DNA from: Gammaproteobacteria bacterium
GTDB lineage: Bacteria > Pseudomonadota > Gammaproteobacteria > UBA6429 > Thiohalophilaceae
Assembly: GCA_029882235.1 (NCBI GenBank)
Contig: JAOULB010000075.1
Location: 1 to 8,128, forward strand
DNA length: 8,128 bases
Reading direction: 5' to 3'
Each line of letters begins with the position of its first letter. The first letter of the stretch is position 1. A program made the translations under genes and the position numbers. Below the pieces are notes generated by a model. That model searched no databases and was not told the origin of the DNA. It saw only the letters and a program-made list of their open reading frames with translations. This document shows, one piece after another, positions 1-6,854 of the stretch.

Positions 1-1
1 G

Positions 2-70
2 CAGGATAGTGAGCGACCCATTCAAACCCAGAGTGATATTAATTTCCATATGAGTTACTGTTCCTTATGA
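2..70 (+). CDS. zapD: ZapD (YacF) cell-division protein, C-terminal fragment
   Basis: This is an open frame entering from the left edge and stopping at TGA 68-70; only the last 22 codons are present. The tail reads ...SDINFHMSYCSL, which resembles the C-terminal beta strand of ZapD proteins (a hydrophobic stretch ending in a Cys close to the terminus). ZapD cross-links FtsZ filaments at the division ring in the cytoplasm. The call rests on this short similarity and on context, because zapD normally precedes yacG. Its stop overlaps the yacG start (ATGA), so the two are probably translationally coupled. The gene is cut by the window edge, not broken. Confidence 0.62.
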   Translation, partial: QDSERPIQTQSDINFHMSYCSL

Positions 71-261
71 CAACGATTGTTAAATGCCCGACCTGTAATA
101 AAGATGTTGAATGGACAAAGCAACAAAAATGGCGACCATTTTGTTCTGATCGATGCCGCTTGATTGATCTTGGCGAATGGGCCAATGAATCACATCGTAT
201 TGCCGGTTCTGAAACCATCCCTGAAGAATTGCTCGATACCGAACAATATAAAGATACTTAG
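67..261 (+). CDS. yacG: YacG, zinc-binding DNA gyrase inhibitor
   Basis: This 64-residue protein is about the size of E. coli YacG (65 aa). It has the four zinc-ligand cysteines of the family, C7-x2-C10 and C26-x3-C30, followed by the family signature RLIDLGEWANESHRIAG at about residues 31-47, and an acidic tail. YacG is a small cytoplasmic protein reported to bind GyrB and inhibit gyrase DNA binding; that function comes from the family, not from this sequence. The ATG overlaps the zapD stop by ATGA and lacks a strong Shine-Dalgarno site, which suggests coupled translation. The 3' end overlaps the stop of the convergent small exported-protein gene by 4 bases, leaving no room for a terminator between them. 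Confidence 0.95.
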   Translation: MTTIVKCPTCNKDVEWTKQQKWRPFCSDRCRLIDLGEWANESHRIAGSETIPEELLDTEQYKDT

Positions 262-719
262 TTTACCTTTAGCTGAAACTGCGCTAGATATTCCTGTTCT
301 TTTGTTTCAAGCTTTATTTCCACCAGCCAGTCACTTCTCCCTGAGGTACAAACTGGCAACATCGCCTGCCCTTGCCATATTCCTTTTTTCATTTCAGCAA
401 GATTAAATTTACTCAAGCCCATCTCCATGCCTTGCATAACAAAATTGGCTGAGGCTTTGTTGATAGTTTGTTGAGAAAACCCATTAGCCTGTAATTTCAC
501 ATCGAATAATTTCATCGCAGAGACTGGCTGACTTGTACTTAATGTTATCGACAACCCTTGTAAGTTTGCACCACAGGCTTGTTGTGATGGATCGCAGTCC
601 GGGGAAAGATTGATTAACTGTATAGATTGTCGTGGTGAAGCTGTATTTTTAAAGCTATTAATACCAATAACACTTAAAACGATAAACACGGCAATAAAGA
701 AATAATGTTTCACTGTCAT
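258..719 (-). CDS. Small exported or membrane-anchored protein with Met/Cys motif, unknown function
   Basis: I do not recognise this 153-residue protein by name. The N-terminus (MTVKHYFFIAVFIVLSVIGI) is basic then hydrophobic, consistent with an uncleaved anchor or signal sequence, so the rest should be periplasmic. It contains C42-x6-C49, a methionine cluster M95-x2-M98-x-M100, and a G-x-W-x-G...LPVC(124)..GR-x-DW stretch at about 113-131. The spacing vaguely recalls FixH/YtkA-type beta-sandwich domains, some of which are copper-related; this is a weak inference. I chose the ATG at 717-719 because it gives the signal-like N-terminus, lies 4 bases past the stop of the upstream fusion gene and has a GGTGG/AAGA ribosome site in that gene's end. 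The frame stays open upstream to 812, but that would only overlap the fusion gene. It is probably the last gene of the secA unit. Confidence 0.82.
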   Translation of the reverse strand: MTVKHYFFIAVFIVLSVIGINSFKNTASPRQSIQLINLSPDCDPSQQACGANLQGLSITLSTSQPVSAMKLFDVKLQANGFSQQTINKASANFVMQGMEMGLSKFNLAEMKKGIWQGQAMLPVCTSGRSDWLVEIKLETKEQEYLAQFQLKVN

Positions 720-723
720 ATTC

Positions 724-1662
724 TTACCACCAGTTACTAATACCTGCGATGCCTTGCGCACCGAGGTCTCTGGCCTGTTTGATGGTTTGTTCTGACATCC
801 CCCCCAGCGCATAGACAGGCATGGTCGCCTGCTCTGCTAAAGCATGAAAACTGTCCCACCCCAGACCCGCTTCACCTGGATGACTTGGAGTTGGTAATAC
901 TGGTGAAACAACAATGAAGTCCGCTTCAATTACATTGGCCTGTTCTAGTTCTTCTTCATTATGTACCGATGCAGCAAGCCATTTATCTTTATCAATTGGC
1001 CGTGAGTCGCATTGCATCAGGCGATGACTATTTAAATGAACACCATCGAAATCGTTTTTCTGAACAAAATCAGTTGCCGTATTCAACAAAAGCCTTGCGC
1101 CATGCTCAGCACAAACATGTTTGGCGATAGTTGCAAACTCAAGAAATTCTACATCATCTGATTGACGTAAGCGCAGTTGTACCAGCTTAATTCCTTTCCT
1201 CAATGCATTAATCAAATGATGTTTAAAGTCATCTCGATCCTGAAACTTGCCCGTGATTAAATAGGTTTCTGGCAAGTTGATAGAATGAATAATCGTTCTA
1301 TTCGCTGCTGGAAAGTCATATTTTACAAGCTCATCTTTTTTGACCCAGCGAACTTCCTGCCCTTCCATTCCCTCTGCCGCCCCTTGATAACGGGTCACTC
1401 GTTGAACATCAAGCAGCACATGTTTATCCGAATAATTGAATGGAATACGAATTAAAGGTTCAGAGCGATTAATGGTTAAGGCAACTTCTTCTGCGAATTC
1501 ACGCTGTAATGCCTCTAATACGGTTTCATCTGCTTCGACTTTACCGCCGGGAAACTCCCATAAGCCACCCTGATGCAAATGATCAGGTCGTCTGGCAATC
1601 AGAATTTCACCCTGCTCGTTTTCAATCACACCAACCGCAACATGCACAGGAGAAGAAGTCAT
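724..1662 (-). CDS. MutT-type Nudix hydrolase fused to ThiE/TenI-like domain
   Basis: This 312-residue protein has two domains. Residues 1-130 form a MutT-like Nudix hydrolase, expected to cleave 8-oxo-dGTP or similar nucleotides and sanitise the pool. The Nudix box runs 40-62 with G40, E46, R54, E55, E58 and E59 intact, but the usual Gly near its end is Ala61. Residues about 133-312 form a thiamine-phosphate-synthase-like TIM barrel: VQLR at 161-164, DGVHL at 206-210, VVSPVLPTPS at 251-260, a phosphate-binding ALGG at 285-288, and GAQGIAGIS at 301-309. Several residues usual in active ThiE are changed: the Asp after Asn194 is Thr, and the Lys after the T-x-T/S segment is His261, so synthase activity is doubtful and TenI-like or lost function is likely. 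The fusion itself is a known gammaproteobacterial arrangement. It starts 13 bases after the argJ stop with only a weak ribosome site. Confidence 0.93.
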   Translation of the reverse strand: MTSSPVHVAVGVIENEQGEILIARRPDHLHQGGLWEFPGGKVEADETVLEALQREFAEEVALTINRSEPLIRIPFNYSDKHVLLDVQRVTRYQGAAEGMEGQEVRWVKKDELVKYDFPAANRTIIHSINLPETYLITGKFQDRDDFKHHLINALRKGIKLVQLRLRQSDDVEFLEFATIAKHVCAEHGARLLLNTATDFVQKNDFDGVHLNSHRLMQCDSRPIDKDKWLAASVHNEEELEQANVIEADFIVVSPVLPTPSHPGEAGLGWDSFHALAEQATMPVYALGGMSEQTIKQARDLGAQGIAGISNWW

Positions 1663-1675
1663 AATGAGTTAATAC

Positions 1676-2890
1676 TCAGGTACGATACTCAGCATTAATT
1701 TTGACATAGTCATAGGAGAAATCGCAGGTCCATATCTGGATCTGACTGTTGCCGCGATTTAATTTTATCTGGATAGGAATATCCGTTTGTGACATCACAG
1801 CCTGACCGCGTTCTTCGGTGTAGTCATCGGCACGCCCACCATTTCGAACAACACAGACATCACCGAGAAAGATTTCGATCTCATTGATATTAAGGTTCTC
1901 AATACCGGCACGACCGACTGCAGCGAGTATACGGCCCCAGTTTGGGTCACTGGCAAAGAATGCTGTTTTAACCAGTGGCGAATGCGCAACGGTATAGGCC
2001 ACCTGTTTACACTCGGACTCATTCTTGCCACCAGAGACATCAATGGTAATAAATTTGGTTGCCCCTTCACCATCACGGACAATGGCTTTGGCCAGATCCT
2101 CACAAACTTCTATTAGCGCATCACTGAATATTCTATATTCATCCGTTTCAGCACTCTCAATTTGCACTTTGCTTTTACCCGTGGCCATAAGCACACAGGC
2201 ATCATTGGTTGAGGTATCACCATCAACAGTTATTCGATTAAATGAATAATCAACTGCCGATTGCAGACATTGCTGCAGTAGATCCTGTTTCATAGAAACA
2301 TCGGTTGCAATATAAGCTAACATGGTTGCCATATCCGGACGGATCATGCCTGAGCCTTTGGCAATACCTGTAATCGTAACTGTTTCACCCACTAAATTAA
2401 TCTGACGCGAACAAGATTTAGGAACAAGATCAGTTGTCAGGATCCCATAGGCGGCATCTCCCCAGCCATTTTCATCAAGTTGCTCAATGGCTTTGGGAAT
2501 CGCAGTTTGAATTTTATCGACTGGTATTGGCTCGGCTATAACGCCGGTTGAAAAGGGTAAGACTTGTTCGGTTTTGCAGTTCACTTCAGCAGATAAAGTT
2601 TTACAGCATGAAAAGGCATCCTTAATGCCCTGTTCGCCCGTACCCGCATTGGCATTACCCGTGTTGATTAAAAGATAACGAGGAGAATGAGTCGCTCGAT
2701 GTTGTTTGGCGACAATGACGGGCGCTGCGCAAAAGGCATTGTTGGTAAAAACAGCCGCTGTGCTTGCGCCTTCAGCTATTTCAAATACAACCAGATCGCG
2801 ACGATCAGTCTTTTTTATACCCGCACAGGTCGTACCGACACGAATGCCTTCAACAGGGAATAAACCTGATACCTTTGGAAACTCACTCAT
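1676..2890 (-). CDS. argJ: ArgJ, glutamate N-acetyltransferase / ornithine acetyltransferase
   Basis: This 404-residue protein has the usual ArgJ length. ArgJ transfers the acetyl group from N-acetylornithine to glutamate in the cyclic arginine pathway; some versions also use acetyl-CoA to make N-acetylglutamate. The precursor cleaves itself into two chains: the site is the KGSGMIRPDMATML segment at about 178-191, with cleavage between A188 and the nucleophile T189. The oxyanion-hole pair T115-G116 lies in STGVIAEP. Other family signatures are INTGNANAGTG (75-85), NRITVDGDTSTND (218-230), KTAFFASDPNWGR (308-320) and the terminal EYRT. Mono- or bifunctionality cannot be decided from sequence alone. 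An AGG ribosome site lies 8 bases before the ATG. secA ends 30 bases upstream without a terminator, so argJ is probably cotranscribed with it. Confidence 0.97.
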   Translation of the reverse strand: MSEFPKVSGLFPVEGIRVGTTCAGIKKTDRRDLVVFEIAEGASTAAVFTNNAFCAAPVIVAKQHRATHSPRYLLINTGNANAGTGEQGIKDAFSCCKTLSAEVNCKTEQVLPFSTGVIAEPIPVDKIQTAIPKAIEQLDENGWGDAAYGILTTDLVPKSCSRQINLVGETVTITGIAKGSGMIRPDMATMLAYIATDVSMKQDLLQQCLQSAVDYSFNRITVDGDTSTNDACVLMATGKSKVQIESAETDEYRIFSDALIEVCEDLAKAIVRDGEGATKFITIDVSGGKNESECKQVAYTVAHSPLVKTAFFASDPNWGRILAAVGRAGIENLNINEIEIFLGDVCVVRNGGRADDYTEERGQAVMSQTDIPIQIKLNRGNSQIQIWTCDFSYDYVKINAEYRT

Positions 2891-2920
2891 GAACAGAACC
2901 TGATCTGTAGCTGGCTCTTA

Positions 2921-5611
2921 TCAGGCCAGTTTGCCATGGCACTGTTTAAACTTTTTACCAGAACCACAGGGGCAAGGTTCATTACGTCCGACCTTGCGAC
3001 CTTCGCGAACAAATGGAGTATGATCTTCACTATCTTCACCCTGTAGTGCACCTGACTCCTCATGCTGGAATTCCATATTTCCACCGGCACGACGGCGTTG
3101 TGATTCCATCGCCTCAACATCAGACTCATCACGCACCTGCACACGACTCAAGATTCCTACCACTTCATGTTTGATACGCTCGAGCATTTCAGTAAACAGG
3201 TCAAAGGATTCACGCTTATATTCCTGCTTGGGGTTTTTCTGCGCATAGCCACGCAAATGAATACCCTGACGCAGGTGATCCATAGTTGCAAGGTGATCTT
3301 TCCACTGAGTATCCAGCACCTGCAGCATCACCTGTTTTTCTAACTGACGCATAACTTCAGAACCAACTTCCGATTCCTTATGCTTATATGTTTTATCAAT
3401 CTCATCAAGAATCCTGTCGCGCAGAGATTCTTCATGCAGCTGATCATCTTTTTCCAACCATTCACGGATCGGCATTTTATGCCCAAGCTCACCTTCAAGG
3501 GTATCTTCCAGTCCGGGGATATCCCATTGTTCTTCGATACTTTGTGGTGGTACAAAACCATCAATGAGATCATGCACAACGTCTTCACGAATCGCCTGTA
3601 TGGTTCCAGAGATATCATCTTCGGCCATGAGCTCATTTCGTTGGGTATAAATCACTTTACGTTGATCATTGGCAACATCATCGTATTCCAGTAATTGCTT
3701 ACGTACATCGAAATTATGACCTTCAACCTTGCGCTGTGCATTTTCTATCGCCCGACTCACCCATGGGTGCTCAATGGCCTCACCTTCCTGCATGCCCAGC
3801 TTGCTCATAATCGCAGCGATACGCTCTGAAGCGAAAATACGCATCAGGTTGTCTTCCATTGAAATAAAGAAGCGACTTGAGCCTGGATCACCCTGACGAC
3901 CTGAACGACCACGTAACTGGTTGTCAATACGCCGAGACTCATGGCGTTCGGTACCGATAATATGTAAACCCCCTGCTTCGAGCACCGCTTGCTGGCGTTT
4001 TTTCCATTCAGCTCTGGCGGCCTCGACTGTATTCTCATCCGGGTTTTTCATCCCGGCAACTTCAGATTCAAAATTACCACCAAGCACGATATCGGTACCA
4101 CGACCCGCCATGTTGGTTGCAATTGTTACTGCGCCTGGACGGCCCGCCTGAGCAACAATCTCTGCTTCACGCTCATGTTGTTTGGCATTCAGCACTTCAT
4201 GTTTCACTTTCTCTTTACTGAGGAATTTCGAGAGTAGTTCTGAGACTTCAATCGAAGTTGTACCTACAAGCACAGGCTGCTGACGACTTTTACAATCAGT
4301 GATGTCCTGCAAAATAGCGTTAAATTTTTCTCGTTGCGTCAGATACACCAGATCGACCATATCTTTTCGAACCATGGGTCGATGGGTTGGGATAACGACG
4401 ACTTCCAGACCATAAATTTGTTGAAATTCGAAGGCTTCTGTATCTGCCGTACCCGTCATACCCGACAGCTTGTCATACATACGAAAGTAGTTCTGGAATG
4501 TGATCGATGCCAGTGTCTGATTTTCATGCTGGATTGAAACTTTTTCTTTGGCCTCGACCGCCTGATGCAGGCCATCAGACCAACGTCGACCCGGCATGGT
4601 ACGGCCAGTAAATTCATCGACAATCACAACTTCATTATTGGCAATGATATAATCCACGTCTTTGGTAAACAGGACATGGGCGCGCAGCGCGGCATTGACA
4701 TGATGCATCATGCCGATATTGGTTGCGTCATAAAGACTTTCGCCTTCGGCAAGTAATCCGGCGCGTGCAAGCAGATCTTCAACATGCTGATGACCATCTT
4801 CAGTCAGAAAGATTTGTTTATTCTTCTCTTCAACCGAATAATCACCAGGACCATCTTCTTCTTCCTGCTTGCTTAATTTCGGCACCAGCTCATTAATCTT
4901 GGCATAAAGCTCAGAACTGTCTTCAGCCTGCCCTGAAATAATCAGTGGCGTACGCGCCTCATCGATAAGGATCGAGTCCACTTCGTCGACAACGGCAAAA
5001 TGCAGATCGCGCTGCACTTTTTCTTCCATACTAAAGGCCATGTTGTCGCGAAGATAATCAAAACCAAATTCGTTATTGGTACCGTAGGTAATATCAGCAG
5101 CGTAGGCCTTCTGTTTGGCCTCATGATCCATCCCCGATATGGCCACTCCTACGGTCATTCCAAGGAATTCATACAATTTGCCCATCCAGTCAGCATCGCG
5201 TTGAGCAAGATAATCATTGACCGTGATAACATGCACGCCCCGACCCGTTAAGGCATTGAGGTAGGCTGGCAATGTTGCGACCAGAGTTTTACCTTCACCG
5301 GTGCGCATTTCAGTAATCTTGCCCTGATGCAGCACCATACCGCCGATCAGCTGGACATCAAAATGGCGCATGCCCATAGCACGCTTACCTGCCTCTCGAA
5401 CCACCGCAAAGGCTTCGGGCAAAAGTGCATCGAGGCTTTCGCCTTCATTAAAACGAGTCTTAAATTCAGAAGTCTTGGCCTTCAGATCATCATCCGAAAG
5501 TGCCGAAATCTCTTCCTCAAGATCATTAATATGGGCAACGGCTTTACTCAGTTGCTTAACCAACCGATCATTTCGGCTACCAAATACCTTCTTCAGAACT
5601 GTGCTTAACAT
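2921..5611 (-). CDS. secA: SecA, preprotein translocase ATPase
   Basis: This 896-residue protein is complete (E. coli SecA is 901). It is the cytosolic and peripheral-membrane motor that drives unfolded preproteins through SecYEG. Nucleotide-binding fold 1 has Walker A MRTGEGKT at 102-109 (K108) and Walker B VVDEVD at 207-212 (D209), followed by DEARTPLIISG. The preprotein cross-linking region follows at about 220-370. Nucleotide-binding fold 2 has NMAGRGTDIVLGG at 500-512 and the QLRGRSGRQGDPGSS segment at 565-579. The helical scaffold and two-helix finger lie around 756-820. The C-terminal zinc/SecB-binding motif has C880, C882, C891 and H892. The start is the first ATG, with GAG 5 bases before it and a better GGAG 14 bases before it. 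SecM is not present upstream, so SecM-arrest control is not expected. A candidate promoter sits in the preceding gap. Confidence 0.99.
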   Translation of the reverse strand: MLSTVLKKVFGSRNDRLVKQLSKAVAHINDLEEEISALSDDDLKAKTSEFKTRFNEGESLDALLPEAFAVVREAGKRAMGMRHFDVQLIGGMVLHQGKITEMRTGEGKTLVATLPAYLNALTGRGVHVITVNDYLAQRDADWMGKLYEFLGMTVGVAISGMDHEAKQKAYAADITYGTNNEFGFDYLRDNMAFSMEEKVQRDLHFAVVDEVDSILIDEARTPLIISGQAEDSSELYAKINELVPKLSKQEEEDGPGDYSVEEKNKQIFLTEDGHQHVEDLLARAGLLAEGESLYDATNIGMMHHVNAALRAHVLFTKDVDYIIANNEVVIVDEFTGRTMPGRRWSDGLHQAVEAKEKVSIQHENQTLASITFQNYFRMYDKLSGMTGTADTEAFEFQQIYGLEVVVIPTHRPMVRKDMVDLVYLTQREKFNAILQDITDCKSRQQPVLVGTTSIEVSELLSKFLSKEKVKHEVLNAKQHEREAEIVAQAGRPGAVTIATNMAGRGTDIVLGGNFESEVAGMKNPDENTVEAARAEWKKRQQAVLEAGGLHIIGTERHESRRIDNQLRGRSGRQGDPGSSRFFISMEDNLMRIFASERIAAIMSKLGMQEGEAIEHPWVSRAIENAQRKVEGHNFDVRKQLLEYDDVANDQRKVIYTQRNELMAEDDISGTIQAIREDVVHDLIDGFVPPQSIEEQWDIPGLEDTLEGELGHKMPIREWLEKDDQLHEESLRDRILDEIDKTYKHKESEVGSEVMRQLEKQVMLQVLDTQWKDHLATMDHLRQGIHLRGYAQKNPKQEYKRESFDLFTEMLERIKHEVVGILSRVQVRDESDVEAMESQRRRAGGNMEFQHEESGALQGEDSEDHTPFVREGRKVGRNEPCPCGSGKKFKQCHGKLA

Positions 5612-5660
5612 GTGTACTCGGATTACTCCAGCGGGAAAATTTGCTAAATCAAAAGGCGGT

Positions 5661-5689
5661 ATTCTACAGGTCTATATCCCTTTTGTCCG
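5661..5689 (-). promoter_or_regulatory. Candidate sigma70 promoter for secA operon
   Basis: On the minus strand, a -35 box CGGACA (5684-5689, 4 of 6 consensus bases) and a -10 box TAGAAT (5661-5666, 5 of 6) are 17 bases apart. The expected start is near 5654, giving a leader of about 43 bases before the secA ATG. It lies wholly in the 84-base gap between the capA-like gene and secA. This is prediction by eye only. Confidence 0.5.
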
Positions 5690-5695
5690 CATCCT

Positions 5696-6784
5696 TTATT
5701 GTTGTTGTGGCTTCAGCCTTATCCGACCACGATCATCGATGTCGAGTTCAGTTTCAGGAAAATCTTCGCGGGTTAATTCAGCAATAAGCTTTGCGGCCGT
5801 ATGCTGGCTATCCAGCTTTGGCCCGTCTGGTCGAACCTGGCGTGCAGAGACAATCTGCCCGCTTAGAAAGCGCCCATCGGCACCAAGATTGGCCACCAGT
5901 ATCGGGGCCAGGCCTTTCAAACTGGCGACACTAATTCCCCAATGGGTACAGAAATTACCCAGGCTATAGGCAATGAGACGCCCCTTGTACAGCTCGAGAG
6001 CCCTTGGCACATGCGGGCCATGACCAAGCACCATATCAGCACCAGCGTCTATAACGGCCCGAGAAAAGGCCACCACATCGCCCCGATTCTCGCCATGGTA
6101 AAACTCCTCCTCAAAAGGAACATGGGTAACATCCAGCCCCTCAGCACCACCATGGGTCGATACCAATACGATATGGTGCGTCTCAGCCAGGGCCTTGACC
6201 TTCTCGACCGCTTTTTCCGTGTCCAGCATGTCATGAGAATTACCAAATGGGGCAAAGGCAATAACCGCCACTCGCAAGCCCTTCACCCGCATACTGGCCA
6301 CGTCACCCAAACGGCCTGTGTGATGAATTCCGACTTCAGCCAGAGCCCGCATGGAGCTACTCCTGCCTTCCTCGCCAAAATCGCGGGCATGATTATTGGC
6401 CAGGCTCATGACATCGAAACCTGCCTGCTTAAGGTATTTGGCATAACGTGTCGGGGTGCGAAACAGATAACAGGCTGAGAGTGTTTTACAGGTTTTGGCT
6501 GGCACACCGCCATCGAGCAAAACCCCTTCTAGATTACCGAAAGTCAGGTCTGTTGATCGAAGCACTGGCGCAACATCCTGGAGCAGGCTCACACCATCAT
6601 CGTCCGCGAGGGTATTTTTCGGGTAATCCGTACCCAACATCATATCGCCAACAGCGGCAATCTGGAGCTCCGTACCGGCGAGGCGCTCATCAACCACGAG
6701 TGGTGAACTACAGGCACCTAATAACAGGGTAGAAATAACAACGAAGCAATAATTGAAGTGATTTAATACTTGAGCAGAACGCAA
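5696..6784 (-). CDS. CapA/PgsA-family (PGA_cap) lipoprotein
   Basis: This 362-residue protein belongs to the CapA family of metallophosphoesterase-like proteins, linked in some bacteria to poly-gamma-glutamate or capsule assembly; its substrate here is unknown. The N-terminus has a hydrophobic stretch and lipobox L22-G-A-C25 followed by Ser26-Ser27, so it is probably an outer-membrane lipoprotein. Likely metal-site motifs in order are AVGD (D47), GNLEG (N84, E86), LANNHARD (N130, N131, H132, D135), HGGAE (H211, E215), LGHGPHV (H255, H258) and YSLGNF (273-278). The usual HWG tryptophan is Gly212. The start is TTG at 6782-6784: a stop lies eight codons upstream in frame, and GGGGA lies 7 bases before the TTG. 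Five full 60-base rows inside the gene average about 58% GC by hand count, against about 46% for six rows in flanking genes, suggesting acquisition. The M23 terminator separates it from the upstream gene. Confidence 0.9.
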   Translation of the reverse strand: MRSAQVLNHFNYCFVVISTLLLGACSSPLVVDERLAGTELQIAAVGDMMLGTDYPKNTLADDDGVSLLQDVAPVLRSTDLTFGNLEGVLLDGGVPAKTCKTLSACYLFRTPTRYAKYLKQAGFDVMSLANNHARDFGEEGRSSSMRALAEVGIHHTGRLGDVASMRVKGLRVAVIAFAPFGNSHDMLDTEKAVEKVKALAETHHIVLVSTHGGAEGLDVTHVPFEEEFYHGENRGDVVAFSRAVIDAGADMVLGHGPHVPRALELYKGRLIAYSLGNFCTHWGISVASLKGLAPILVANLGADGRFLSGQIVSARQVRPDGPKLDSQHTAAKLIAELTREDFPETELDIDDRGRIRLKPQQQ

Positions 6785-6796
6785 CCCCTCGTCCCC

Positions 6797-6830
6797 AAAA
6801 TAGATTCAGCCGGCTAAAAAGCCGGCTGAA
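6797..6830 (-). terminator. Rho-independent terminator of the M23 peptidase gene
   Basis: An inverted repeat at 6805-6830 forms a perfect 10-bp stem (TTCAGCCGGC / GCCGGCTGAA), extendable to 11 bp, with a 4-6 base loop. On the minus strand it is followed by TCTATTTT (6797-6804). It begins 25 bases after the M23 stop and ends just before the capA-like start, so it should stop or reduce read-through from the M23 gene. The stem is symmetric but the plus-strand side lacks a comparable T tract. Confidence 0.85.
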
Positions 6831-6854
6831 GGTTTATTCTCGATTGCTGGATGA

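Noticed and set aside
720..812. Longer start for the small exported protein
   Set aside because: The extra 31 residues overlap the fusion gene and would bury the signal-like N-terminus; the ATG at 719 has a ribosome site and correct spacing.
1663..1675. GAGT/ACTC inverted repeat between argJ and the fusion gene
   Set aside because: Only a 4-bp stem with no T tract; expected by chance.
5370..5969. Plus-strand open frame of 199 codons
   Set aside because: It is antisense to the start of secA and the end of the capA-like gene. Its translation is Ser/Arg-rich with no family features, and the minus-strand genes are clearly real.
5942..6478. Plus-strand open frame of 178 codons
   Set aside because: It lies wholly antisense to the capA-like gene and shows no recognisable domain; it is a by-product of that gene's higher GC.
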